Origin: an uncultured Alistipes sp.
GTDB taxonomy: Bacteria > Bacteroidota > Bacteroidia > Bacteroidales > Rikenellaceae
Reading direction: 5' to 3'
Length of the DNA: 64,000 nt
Assembly: GCA_938014215.1 (NCBI GenBank)
Contig: CALLRW010000017.1
Span: 1-64,000 of the forward strand
Below the pieces are notes generated by a model. The model searched no databases and was not told the DNA's origin. It saw nothing but the letters and a program-made list of their open reading frames with translations. Below, in pieces: positions 36,727 through 45,452 of this stretch. Both the position numbers and the translations under genes were made by a program. Position 1 is the first letter of the stretch. Each line of letters opens with the position of its first letter.

Positions 36727-37362
36727 ATGAATCCGCGAATCCTTCGCAACGTGCTGCTGACGCTGCTGTGCGTCGTGGCCGTCTCTTCGGCCCGCGCCGC
36801 CTCAACCGTCCGGGGGCGCATCTATCTCAAGAACGGACGCGTCATCGAATGCGGCGAAAAAGACCGCATCCGCCTGCCCAAACACGCGCAGGATGTCAAG
36901 CTGCTGCGACGTGCTTTCTACAAGGACAAGAGCAAGGAGGTCTACCGCTACGAGGAGATCGACTCGATCGTCTGCTGGCACGCCACGGCCCCCGAACATC
37001 CCCAGAAGTTTATCCCCGCAGGGAAAGTCGGCTGGCTGTGGGTCTATTTTGAGACGCCGCACATCTGTGTCGGCATCTTCGCCCAGAAGGGATACGGCGT
37101 CGATTCGAACGGCGGCATCGAGGTGCTGGTCAAGTACCGCTCGCTGAGCCGTTCGCGCACGGCCTACTACCTGCGCAAGGCGGGCGAAGAGGAGTTCTAC
37201 GATGCCGGTTCGGCCAGCCGCCGCGGCAAGGACCGCTTCCGCGAATCGGTGGCCGCCTACGTGGCCGATGATCCCGAACTGGCCACGGAGATCCTCCAGA
37301 CGGAGAGCTCCGACCGCAGCCGCACCATTCTGATGCTCGAAGCCTACAACCCCGAAAAGTAA
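36727..37362 (+). CDS. Secreted protein of unknown function (211 aa)
   Basis: The ATG at 36727 gives a signal peptide (LRNVLLTLLCVVAVSSARA). The mature part begins with a short strand motif, VRGRIYLKNGRVIECGEKD, and continues YRYEEIDSIVCWH and VGWLWVYFETPHICVGIFAQ. The same order (a strand with Gly and Cys, then a y-x-x-dDI-SI-like strand) recurs in the next gene, so the two are likely distant paralogues. I do not recognise the family. It lies 21 bp upstream of 37384 and on the same strand, so one transcript is expected. Two upstream in-frame ATGs precede the promoter element or lack signal character. Confidence 0.65.
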   Translation: MNPRILRNVLLTLLCVVAVSSARAASTVRGRIYLKNGRVIECGEKDRIRLPKHAQDVKLLRRAFYKDKSKEVYRYEEIDSIVCWHATAPEHPQKFIPAGKVGWLWVYFETPHICVGIFAQKGYGVDSNGGIEVLVKYRSLSRSRTAYYLRKAGEEEFYDAGSASRRGKDRFRESVAAYVADDPELATEILQTESSDRSRTILMLEAYNPEK

Positions 37363-37383
37363 AACGACTTAAAACCCAACCTT

Positions 37384-38130
37384 ATGAAAAAGATTTTCCG
37401 CTATGCGCTGGCCGCATTGGCCGTCGTCGGTCTCGCTGCTCATGCCGAGGCCAAATCGCCCGAAGATGCCGAGTCGGACCACGTGATCGTCACCCTCCGG
37501 TCGGGCGAGAAGGTCGACTGCTATGTCCACAGAGGCTGGCACGCCGAGAATTCGCATTTCAAGAAGGAGAACTACTCGTTCAAGGTCACCCGCACGCCCG
37601 ACGACAAGGAGCCCGTCGAATATACGGCCGATGATGTCCTGAGCATCGACTACGTGGAGACCACCGTGGACCATCCCGACGGCGTGCGCTGGGAGTCGCA
37701 CCCGCTTGCCAAGCCCAACTTCGCCAGCCGTTACCACACCATGCAGCTGCTCTTCTGCGTCGACAAGGTGGGCAAGAATGCCACGACCTACTGGTGGAAA
37801 ATCTGGGTCGCATCGGGACTCAACGGCATGGGCCGCTCGCTCCAGACCAACTTCGGCGTCCGTTTCCACAACGATCCCGAGGGGATTGTATATCCCTACA
37901 TGCTGGTCAATTCGGTGCTGATGAAGGATCGCTACCCAGGTCTGCAGGATTTCTGCAAGAAGTGGTTCAAGGGCCCCGAGGGCAAGGTCCACAAGAAGGA
38001 GGCCGAGGAGAACGACGCCTGGATCCTCGACATGTACGATGCCTATCTCGAGCAGATGGGCGACGAGGCGGCCAACCTGCCCCACCCCATTCCCGACAAG
38101 AAGGCCGACAAGAAGACCGACAAGGAGTAG
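37384..38130 (+). CDS. Secreted protein of unknown function, related to 36727 (248 aa)
   Basis: A signal peptide (MKKIFRYALAALAVVGLAAHAEA) is followed by VIVTLRSGEKVDCYVHRGWH and VEYTADDVLSIDYVET, matching the layout of the previous protein. The middle part is aromatic-rich (TTYWWKIWVAS, MLVNSVLMKDRYPG). The C-terminus is a Lys/Asp-rich tail (DKKADKKTDKE) that is probably flexible. Function is unknown. It is 126 bp upstream of the LRR gene. Confidence 0.68.
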   Translation: MKKIFRYALAALAVVGLAAHAEAKSPEDAESDHVIVTLRSGEKVDCYVHRGWHAENSHFKKENYSFKVTRTPDDKEPVEYTADDVLSIDYVETTVDHPDGVRWESHPLAKPNFASRYHTMQLLFCVDKVGKNATTYWWKIWVASGLNGMGRSLQTNFGVRFHNDPEGIVYPYMLVNSVLMKDRYPGLQDFCKKWFKGPEGKVHKKEAEENDAWILDMYDAYLEQMGDEAANLPHPIPDKKADKKTDKE

Positions 38131-38256
38131 CCGTCGGTCGGCACCCGTCCCCGCAACCGGAAGGCCGGAACGGAGAGAACGTGCGGAGAAGACGGACGAA
38201 GCAAAGAGAGTACGGAGGCCGGCATCCAGAGACAAACCCGCATAACGATCACCCAT

Positions 38257-39765
38257 ATGAACCCGAAAAATATCCTGACAGCCATGGCTCTGCTGATCGG
38301 ACTCAGCACCTGTGGCGCATTTCCGGCATCGATGCCGGAGCCCCTTCGGGCGGCCGATTCCGCAGAGACGGCTGCAACGGCCGCCCCGGATGACAAGCTC
38401 GATGAGCCGTCCGAGACCGACGAGCAGATCCGCGCCCTCCTCGAACGGATCTATCTCGATACGGGCGGCGGGGATCTGCGGTTCAAGAAATCGTGGAGTC
38501 TGAAGCGACTCCTCGCCCGATGGGGACCGGCCGTACGATACGAAAACGGGCAGCTCTCGCTGGATCTGAGCTATCACCATCTCGACGGAAAGCTCGATCT
38601 GGCGGGATGCACGGCGCTTGTCTCGCTGAAGTGTTCGGGCAATCTCATCCGCGGGATCGACGTCTCGAACTGTCCGCAACTCACGGAGATTCAATGCGAC
38701 TGGGGCATACTCTCGGAGCTGAACGTCTCCGGGTGCAGCTCCCTGCGCCAGATCTCATGTCTTATCAACTTGCTGACGTCGCTCGATCTCTCGTCGGTGC
38801 CCGATCTTGAAACATTGCACCTCTCCTCCAACCGGCTTTCGGCTCTCGACCTCACGGCGTGCCGCAAACTGGTTTCGTTGCGGTGCGCGGAAAATCCGAT
38901 CACAAAGCTGGTGCTCCCGGACTCGCCGCAACTCGAGGAGGTCAACTGTTCGTTCTGCGACCTGACCCACTTCGCACCGTCCCCGCTGCACGCGCTGCGC
39001 GAACTCAACTGTTCGTACAACCAGCTGGAGAGGATCGATCTCTCGGGCTTTCCGTCGCTCGAGGAGCTGGAGATCTCCGAAAACCGCATCCGGACACTGG
39101 ACCTGTCGCCGTGTCCCTGGCTGCAGGAGCTCAATTGCAATGCAAACCAATTGACGGAGCTCGATCCCTCGGAGTGCCGGCGGCTCTGGGATCTTGACTG
39201 TGCAGGCAACCAAATCCAACAGCTCCGGCTACCGCCCGACCTCCAGTCGCTGAACTGTTCGGACAACCGGCTGCAGCAACTCGATCTCCGCGGCTGCACG
39301 ATGCTGAGCTATCTGGCCTGCCCCCGAAACGGACTGACGAAGCTCGATGTGACGGGACTCGACCGGCTCGCCCAGCTCGACTGCTCGGAAAACCGGCTTT
39401 CGACTCTCGACCTCACGGGGTGTTTCGGAATGATCAACCTCGACTGCACCCGGAATGAACTGACCCTCCTGCGGCTGGACGACTGCACGAAAATCTTTAA
39501 ACTCAACTGTTCGGACAACTGCCTGACGAGGCTCACCCTTCCGAAAGATGTCCGCAGGCTGTTCCAACTGCGTTGCACGGGGAATCCGCTGTGCATGGAG
39601 ATTCCCGAGGCGTTCGACCGGCTGCGGATCTTCCAGCACGATGCCCGTTACGAATACCGCACCGAGCCGGATCCCACGACGGGCGAGATGCGTACCGTGG
39701 CTACCGACACGGGGCGCGGATGGTGGTATGCGGGAGAACCCGAAAAAGGTGCTCACAAACACTGA
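38257..39765 (+). CDS. Secreted leucine-rich-repeat protein (502 aa)
   Basis: A surface or secreted protein, mostly made of about 16 leucine-rich repeats of 21-22 residues in the form typical of Bacteroidota (L-x-x-L-x-C-S-x-N-x-L-x-x-L-D-L-S-x-C). Examples are LVSLKCSGNLIRGIDVSNC, LRELNCSYNQLERIDLSGF and LAQLDCSENRLSTLDLTGC. A signal peptide-like segment (MALLIGLSTCGAFPA) and a low-complexity stretch precede them. The Cys at the strand position of nearly every repeat suggests a Cys ladder in the interior. The C-terminus (about 455-502) is not LRR. Such proteins bind other proteins; the partner is unknown. No sorting motif is seen. Confidence 0.85.
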   Translation: MNPKNILTAMALLIGLSTCGAFPASMPEPLRAADSAETAATAAPDDKLDEPSETDEQIRALLERIYLDTGGGDLRFKKSWSLKRLLARWGPAVRYENGQLSLDLSYHHLDGKLDLAGCTALVSLKCSGNLIRGIDVSNCPQLTEIQCDWGILSELNVSGCSSLRQISCLINLLTSLDLSSVPDLETLHLSSNRLSALDLTACRKLVSLRCAENPITKLVLPDSPQLEEVNCSFCDLTHFAPSPLHALRELNCSYNQLERIDLSGFPSLEELEISENRIRTLDLSPCPWLQELNCNANQLTELDPSECRRLWDLDCAGNQIQQLRLPPDLQSLNCSDNRLQQLDLRGCTMLSYLACPRNGLTKLDVTGLDRLAQLDCSENRLSTLDLTGCFGMINLDCTRNELTLLRLDDCTKIFKLNCSDNCLTRLTLPKDVRRLFQLRCTGNPLCMEIPEAFDRLRIFQHDARYEYRTEPDPTTGEMRTVATDTGRGWWYAGEPEKGAHKH

Positions 39766-40157
39766 CAGACGGATCTGAAGGGAGCGGCCATCGCTGAAAA
39801 CGGCCGCATAAGGGGCTGACGCGGTCAAACGGCAACAGCGGTTCTGGACGCAATGGCCGGCGGAGGGGGGACAACTGCCGGGTGAGTGTCAATGGCCGGC
39901 AAGGGGTGTCAATCGACGACGAGGGACATCAATCGCAAGCGAGGGGTGTCAATCGCCGGCTCGGTCAAAGGGCGACTGCCAGTCGGGGCTCAACTGCCGG
40001 CCGTACCGTTCCATTCAGCAACGGCCGGTAGCGCCTCCTCACCGAACGCGGCTGGGGAGACCGCACGCAAGAAAAATACGCGCAACGGAAGACAATGCTG
40101 CACACGGAACCCCGTTTTTTTGTAAATTGCGGACTCAATCAACGCAATTCATCTCGT
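39766..40157. other. GC-rich intergenic region
   Basis: No gene with support. It contains the degenerate 20-bp tandem repeat listed next. TAAATTGC just upstream of the hydrolase start could be a weak -7 element. Confidence 0.5.
39884..39963. repeat. Degenerate tandem repeat, 4 x 20 bp
   Basis: Units start at 39884, 39904, 39924 and 39944 and share the core g-g-g-t-g-t-caatc followed by a variable purine/GC tail ending in gag. Conservation between units is about two thirds. No spacers, so it is not CRISPR. Confidence 0.65.
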
Positions 40158-42014
40158 ATGAAGAAAACCATACTGCTCCTTTTCGGGCTGTTGTGCCTGT
40201 GGCATGTCGGTGCGGTTGCACAGACGGACGCCGATCGGGCGTGGATCGAAGCAAACTACCGCAAAACGGAATACCGCATCGCCATGCGTGACGGCATCCA
40301 CCTGTATACGACCGTCTACGCCCCGCGCGATACGACGGAACGCCATCCGATCCTGCTGACCCGCACCCCCTACTCCTGCCGGCCATACGGCGCGGAATTT
40401 TCATCGTCGCTCTGGCGCTCCTATCTGTACGAATACGCCCGCAGAGGCTACATCCTGGTTTTTCAGGACGTGCGGGGACGCTGGATGAGCGAGGGGGAGT
40501 TCGTCCAGGTGCGCCCCTACGTCGAGCAGAAACACGATCTGGAATCGATCGACGAGGTGAGCGACGCCTACGACACGATCGACTTTCTGGTGCGCACGCT
40601 CCCCGGCAACAATGGCCGCGTGGGCGTCTACGGCAACTCCTATCCCGGCTTCTATGCCCTGATGGCGGGGGCCTGCGGCCATCCCGCCCTGCGCGCCGTC
40701 TCGCCGCAGGCCCCCGTCACCGACTGGTTCCTGGGTGACGACCTGCACCACAACGGGGCCCTCTTTCTGCGGGATGCTTTCTCGTTTATCGGCGGCAGCA
40801 TCGGACGGCCGATGGACAACCCCACCGACCGAAAGATCCGTGTTCCCCGCTACCTGCGTCCCGACGAAAACGAATACGACTTCTACCTCCGCAAGGCGAC
40901 CGTCGACTCCCTCACGATGATGCTGGGCGATACGGTCCGCTTCTGGCAGGAGATGATGCAGCATCCGGATTACGACGCGTGGTGGAAGGAGCGGTGTTCG
41001 GTGCGTGCGATGCACGACCTTCGACCCGCGGTTCTGGTCGTCGGCGGACTTTTCGATGCGGAGGATTGCTACGGTGCACTGACAACCTACGCCACAATCC
41101 GGAAGCAGAGCCCCGCAACGGCGTGCCGGCTGGTCCTGGGGCCCTGGGTGCACGGCGGATGGCGCGCGTCGAGCGGAGGCAACCGTCTGGGTGCCATCCG
41201 GTTCAGCGAGGAATCCCTGTCCGGCTACTATCAGCAACGGATCGAGATCCCCTTTTTCGACCACTATCTGCGTGACATAGCCTACGAAGAGGTGCCATCA
41301 ACGGCCTCGATCTTCTTTACGGGGGAGAACCGCTGGCGGACGTTCGAGGCATGGCCGCCGACCGACTCCCGCAGGGAGAATCTCTACCTGCATGCGGACG
41401 GCGGGATTTCGACCGTCCGGCCGCAGGAACGGCGGTCGTACAGCAGCTACCGCTCGGATCCCGCCCAACCGGTCCCCTACGACCACCCGATCGGCTCGAA
41501 ACGGAACAATGCCTACATGATTGCCGACCAGCGGTTTGCCGCCGAACGCGACGATGTTCTGACGTTTGTCTCCCGGCCGCTCGACTCCGACATGACGCTG
41601 GCCGGGGCGCTGCGTGCGGTACTCTATGCCTCGATCTCGACGACCGACGTCGATTTCGTCGTCAAGCTCATCGACGTGTGGCCCGACGGATCGGAACATC
41701 CGGGATACCAGATGCTTGTGCGGGGCGATATCATGCGGGGCCGCTACCGGGAGAGCTTCTCTGAACCCCGTCCCTTCCGCCCGGGCGAGGTGACCGAGGT
41801 GGCCTTCACGCTGCCCGACATCGCCCATACGTTCCGCCGGGGACACCGCATCGCCATCCAGGTGCAAAGCTCGTGGTTCCCGCTGGCAGACCGCAATCCG
41901 CAGCAGTTCGTCGATATCTACCACTGTACGGCCAACGATTTCATCCCCAGCGATGTGCGCATCTACCACGATCGCCGGCACCCCTCGCGTTTGGAGGTGA
42001 CGCTCCTGCCCTGA
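40158..42014 (+). CDS. CocE/NonD family hydrolase (618 aa)
   Basis: An exported alpha/beta hydrolase of the X-Pro dipeptidyl-peptidase (S15) / cocaine-esterase group, acting on acyl ester or amide substrates such as alpha-amino acid esters or beta-lactam side chains; the natural substrate here is unknown. Start 40158 gives a signal peptide (MKKTILLLFGLLCLWHVGAVA). Domains: alpha/beta hydrolase (about 40-350) with the nucleophile Ser161 in GNSYPGF, a lid, GLFDAEDCYG carrying the likely Asp, and GPWVHGGW carrying the His; then a jelly-roll C-terminal domain (about 400-618: ADGGISTV through HPSRLEVTLLP). Length fits the family. It converges on the fusion protein gene across a tandem repeat. Confidence 0.9.
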   Translation: MKKTILLLFGLLCLWHVGAVAQTDADRAWIEANYRKTEYRIAMRDGIHLYTTVYAPRDTTERHPILLTRTPYSCRPYGAEFSSSLWRSYLYEYARRGYILVFQDVRGRWMSEGEFVQVRPYVEQKHDLESIDEVSDAYDTIDFLVRTLPGNNGRVGVYGNSYPGFYALMAGACGHPALRAVSPQAPVTDWFLGDDLHHNGALFLRDAFSFIGGSIGRPMDNPTDRKIRVPRYLRPDENEYDFYLRKATVDSLTMMLGDTVRFWQEMMQHPDYDAWWKERCSVRAMHDLRPAVLVVGGLFDAEDCYGALTTYATIRKQSPATACRLVLGPWVHGGWRASSGGNRLGAIRFSEESLSGYYQQRIEIPFFDHYLRDIAYEEVPSTASIFFTGENRWRTFEAWPPTDSRRENLYLHADGGISTVRPQERRSYSSYRSDPAQPVPYDHPIGSKRNNAYMIADQRFAAERDDVLTFVSRPLDSDMTLAGALRAVLYASISTTDVDFVVKLIDVWPDGSEHPGYQMLVRGDIMRGRYRESFSEPRPFRPGEVTEVAFTLPDIAHTFRRGHRIAIQVQSSWFPLADRNPQQFVDIYHCTANDFIPSDVRIYHDRRHPSRLEVTLLP

Positions 42015-42112
42015 ACAGGGTGCAGGGCTCATAAACGCCCCGGATCGGAGAGCGGGTCGGACGAGCGAATGACGGGATGGCCAGCCAGACAGCGAATGGA
42101 CTGGCAGACGGC

Positions 42113-42188
42113 GAATGGCGGGTCGGACGAATGGCGGTCGGACGAATGGCGGTCGGACGAATGGCGGTCGGACGAATGGCGGTCGGAC
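42113..42188. repeat. 15-bp tandem repeat, 5 units, between convergent genes
   Basis: The first unit is gaatggcgggtcggac (16 bp); four identical units of gaatggcggtcggac follow at 42129, 42144, 42159 and 42174. It ends 21 bp from the stop codon of the reverse-strand gene and is not translated by either neighbour. Confidence 0.9.
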
Positions 42189-42208
42189 GGAGTCGATACC
42201 CGTCGCAG

Positions 42209-45190
42209 CTACCGCGACCGCTTCCGGAAATCCGAAAGCCCGTATCCGAACGGATAGAACGGCGTCTTGAGCGGCATGCGGCCCGAGGGAAGGATGCGTC
42301 CCAGCAACAGGTCGGCAATGGCCTGCCCGGCCTGCTGCCCCGTGTGCCAGGCCAGGACCGCCGCGCCGAACGTGCGGCTCCACGCCAGATCGCGCAAATC
42401 GCAGCTCTGCATGACGACAATCGTCTTTGCGGCATAGGGCCGGGCCTGTTCGAGCCAGAAGCGTGACTCAGCGTCGAGATCACCGTCGCTGCCGACACTG
42501 ACAACAATCTTCGAAGCCTGCCGCATCCGTTCGTCGAGATCGCCCGTGGCCAGCGGCGTACAGGCCAACTGGATATCGGGAGCCTCATCGGCAGCCGCAA
42601 AACAGAGCTCAAACCGATAGCAGCGGCCGGCCTCGGCACGCAGCAGAAAATATTGCGGCGAGAGTTGGGCCGGATCGTCGCAGCGCAACACCTCCCGGTC
42701 ATCGATCCGGAGGCTGTAACGCCCCTGCCCGGCCACCGACAGACGGAGCACTTCTTCGCGCATCGGGCGGTAGACGCCGCTCCAGCGGATCGAGAAGCAG
42801 CCGGCCGTCACCCCTTCGACAGGCGGATGCCCGCCCCAGGCATAATCGATGCGGGGTTCGATGCGACGGGCGACGGGCTCACCCTTCCAGGCGTCGTTGT
42901 CGAAATACTCGGCCCGCACGCCAGGCAGACGCCCCGCCGCATCGGAAAAGAACGTTCCGGGCAGCGTCAGATCGATATATTCGCGGCCGGCGGGCAGGAG
43001 GTCGAACCCCTCGACTTCGCGGAGGGCCTCGCCGAGCGTCGTTTCATCAAAGGAATAGACCGAGGAAGCTCCCTCGCCGGCAGAGTTTTGCCAGAGACGG
43101 TTGCCCAGCACGAGGATCGTCCCGCGCCCCGCACGCAGGGGCAGCAGCCGCTTTTCGTTGCGCAGCAGCACCAGACTCCGGCGGGCAGCCTCGAGCGCCA
43201 CGGCACGCGATTCGGCCCGATTCTCCGGGATCGAGAGGTCGGGCTTCGATGCACCTTCGAGGCCAAAACGGCGGCGGATCAGCAACTGCCGGCGAACCCG
43301 GTCATCGATCACCGCGGGGACTATTTTGCCCGAATCGACCAACGGTCCGAGTTTCGACGCACAGAACCATTCGCCCCGGGGCAGATCGACATCCATGCCG
43401 CCCCGGAACGAAGCCCGCGTATCGCGGATCTCGCCCGGTTCGGCGAGCAGCAGCCCCTCGAACCCGCACGCACGACGCAGAAAGCCCTCGTTCGTCAGCG
43501 AATCCTCGACGGCCCGCACCCCGTTCCGTTCGCCCCGCAGCATCAAGCCGCCCAGCACGTGGCCGGCCGTCACCCGCCGTAGCACCTCGCGCTGATCGTC
43601 CGTGGGTGTCGCGTCCGAGAGGCGGAGACGGCCGATCGGCATCACCCCCTCCGAGGCGAGCCCCGCGGCCAGCGCCCGGGCACATGCGGCCACATGATCC
43701 GCCTGATCGCCGAAGGTGGCCGAACGGCTCTCCTCGCACGAGGCGTCGTAGAGCGTCACCTCGGGAGCGATGGCAGCCTGGATGCCGCGCGCACGGCCGT
43801 CACACGCCAGACTCTCCCCCACACGGCGGATCAACACCGTATCGAAGGTCGCCGCCAGCGCTAGCGGAGCCGGATAACGCGTACTTTTACCATTGGTATG
43901 AACCCCCTGCAGGAGGTACTCCAGCTTCAGATCGGGGATTCCGAGCCGTTCGACCCCGCCGAGAAAGAGTTCGTGGGTTCCGCGGTCGTGCGGCCGCCAG
44001 CGTCCGCCAAGCAGGCCGCACCGCTCGTCGAACGACATCCGACCGATCAGCGTATCGGCACGACCGCGCTCGAGCCGCCGGATCGTGGCCGGGTCGTCGA
44101 TCCACTCCTCGTCGACGATCCGCCGCGACGGGTCGATGCGCAGCCGCGAAGGGTCGAGCACCACATGCTTGATGCACGCCCGGTGCCACGTGTAGACGAT
44201 ATGGACCAGTCCGTCGCTGCTCTGGATGACCGACGGATAGGAAAACTCCTCGCCGGGCGAATCCTCCAACACCAGCGCCGCATACCAGTCGCGGCCGTTG
44301 TCCGAAAGGGCGACGTTGAGCGGACTGCGCGAGGCGGCCCCGCTGCGCCGGGCCTGGATATGGTTGTAGACCAGCAGGAAACGTCCGTCGCGCAGGGCAA
44401 CGGCATCGAGTCCCGAATCGTTGTTCGGAAGCCCCGTTGAGCAGGATTCGTCCCACGTCTCGCCGCCGTCGTGCGAGAAGACCGAGACGATCGTCCCGCG
44501 CAGATCGATCGACCGGCAGATGGCCTGGAGCGTGCCGTCAGCATGGCGCAGCAGCGAAGGCTGGATGATCTGCACGGCCTGCTTGCGGTTGTTCAGCGGG
44601 CCGACCGTCCGCCATCTCCGCACCCCGGGATCGGTGATCTCCAGATAGGAGCGCCAGCCGCCCCGTTCGAGGCTCGAACCGCACAGCAGACGGTCGCCCC
44701 AGAGGATCGGTTTGTTCTTGATCGGGCCGAGAATCCCCTCCGGAAGGCGTTCGGGAGCCGACCAGGCATGGCCGCCGTCCGACGAACGGACCAGCCAGCC
44801 GCTCCACTCCTGGACGCAGGTGCCGACCTTGTAGAAGAGGAGCAGATCGCCCCCGGGGATCTGGAACAGCACGGGGTTCCAGCAGGCCGTCTTCACCGAA
44901 TCGACCACACCGTCGGCCACCATCCGCGGCGCCGTCCACCCCTTCGGACCGAGGTGCGACGCCCAGATCGAACAGTCGGCATTGCTTTCGTACTTGCCTC
45001 CGAAGAGGGCGATCATCAACTCGCCGCGCGACGTCTCGACGATCGTAGCGGCGTGGCACGACGGGAATTCGGCCCGGTCGTAGACAAATTCCGAACGCAC
45101 GACACCGACCGTATCGCGCACCGGCGAGATCTCCCCGCCGCGGGCTCCGCTCCAGAGACCCAACAGCAGGATCAGCAAGATTTTCTTCAT
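42209..45190 (-). CDS. BNR/sialidase-like domain fused to a degenerate GH3-like module with PA14-like insert (993 aa)
   Basis: The start at 45190 gives a signal peptide (MKKILLILLLGLWSG). Residues about 25-365 form a BNR-repeat/sialidase-like propeller: SCHAATIVETSRGELMIALF, VRSSDGGHAW (Asp box), IQPSLLRHADG, VFSHDGGETW (Asp box) and FSYPSVIQSSDGLVHIVYTW. From about 385 a GH3-like domain starts (LIGRMSFDERCGLLGG, LGIPDLKLEYLLQGVHTNGKS, APLALAATFDTVL), continues to GGMDVDLPRGEWF and ends AKTIVVMQSCDLRDLAW and FYPFGYGLSDF. A PA14-like segment (VRAEYFDNDAWKGEP to RYSLRIDDREVL) is inserted. The GH3 nucleophile site, normally S-D-W, reads LLLAEPGE, and the Lys-His pair is absent. I infer a catalytically dead GH3 part, perhaps binding. 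It is separated from the hydrolase operon at 45453 by 262 bp. Confidence 0.8.
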   Translation of the reverse strand: MKKILLILLLGLWSGARGGEISPVRDTVGVVRSEFVYDRAEFPSCHAATIVETSRGELMIALFGGKYESNADCSIWASHLGPKGWTAPRMVADGVVDSVKTACWNPVLFQIPGGDLLLFYKVGTCVQEWSGWLVRSSDGGHAWSAPERLPEGILGPIKNKPILWGDRLLCGSSLERGGWRSYLEITDPGVRRWRTVGPLNNRKQAVQIIQPSLLRHADGTLQAICRSIDLRGTIVSVFSHDGGETWDESCSTGLPNNDSGLDAVALRDGRFLLVYNHIQARRSGAASRSPLNVALSDNGRDWYAALVLEDSPGEEFSYPSVIQSSDGLVHIVYTWHRACIKHVVLDPSRLRIDPSRRIVDEEWIDDPATIRRLERGRADTLIGRMSFDERCGLLGGRWRPHDRGTHELFLGGVERLGIPDLKLEYLLQGVHTNGKSTRYPAPLALAATFDTVLIRRVGESLACDGRARGIQAAIAPEVTLYDASCEESRSATFGDQADHVAACARALAAGLASEGVMPIGRLRLSDATPTDDQREVLRRVTAGHVLGGLMLRGERNGVRAVEDSLTNEGFLRRACGFEGLLLAEPGEIRDTRASFRGGMDVDLPRGEWFCASKLGPLVDSGKIVPAVIDDRVRRQLLIRRRFGLEGASKPDLSIPENRAESRAVALEAARRSLVLLRNEKRLLPLRAGRGTILVLGNRLWQNSAGEGASSVYSFDETTLGEALREVEGFDLLPAGREYIDLTLPGTFFSDAAGRLPGVRAEYFDNDAWKGEPVARRIEPRIDYAWGGHPPVEGVTAGCFSIRWSGVYRPMREEVLRLSVAGQGRYSLRIDDREVLRCDDPAQLSPQYFLLRAEAGRCYRFELCFAAADEAPDIQLACTPLATGDLDERMRQASKIVVSVGSDGDLDAESRFWLEQARPYAAKTIVVMQSCDLRDLAWSRTFGAAVLAWHTGQQAGQAIADLLLGRILPSGRMPLKTPFYPFGYGLSDFRKRSR

Positions 45191-45333
45191 GGATGGTTTT
45201 CTCTCTCTTGGCTCTTTGTTCGGGAGGCTCCGCCCCCTCTCCGCAGAGAAACGGAACGGCGGGCCGCTCCGGGCCGGAAATCCCCGGGGCCGGATCCTTC
45301 GCGGAGTCAAAACTCCGCACGGCGAGCACCTTA

Positions 45334-45365
45334 CAAAGATAGCGAAAACAATCCGGCAGCGCAAA
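45334..45365 (-). promoter_or_regulatory. Promoter of the BNR-GH3-like gene
   Basis: Reverse strand: TTTG (45365-45362), 20-bp spacer, TATCTTTG (45341-45334). The leader is about 140 nt and holds a 7-bp hairpin at 45301-45318 (gcggagt with actccgc). Confidence 0.65.
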
Positions 45366-45452
45366 TCCGCCGACGCCCGTGGCAGCCGTTTTTTACGCGA
45401 ACGGGCCGCACACCCTTGCGGCATGCGGCCCGTTGCGAAACGGGAAGTTGCG

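Noticed and set aside
39884..39963. Possible CRISPR array
   Set aside because: Units are 20 bp without spacers and poorly conserved, and no cas gene is in the window.
42113..42188. Possible CRISPR array or coding repeat
   Set aside because: Pure 15-bp tandem units without spacers, placed between the stop codons of two convergent genes.
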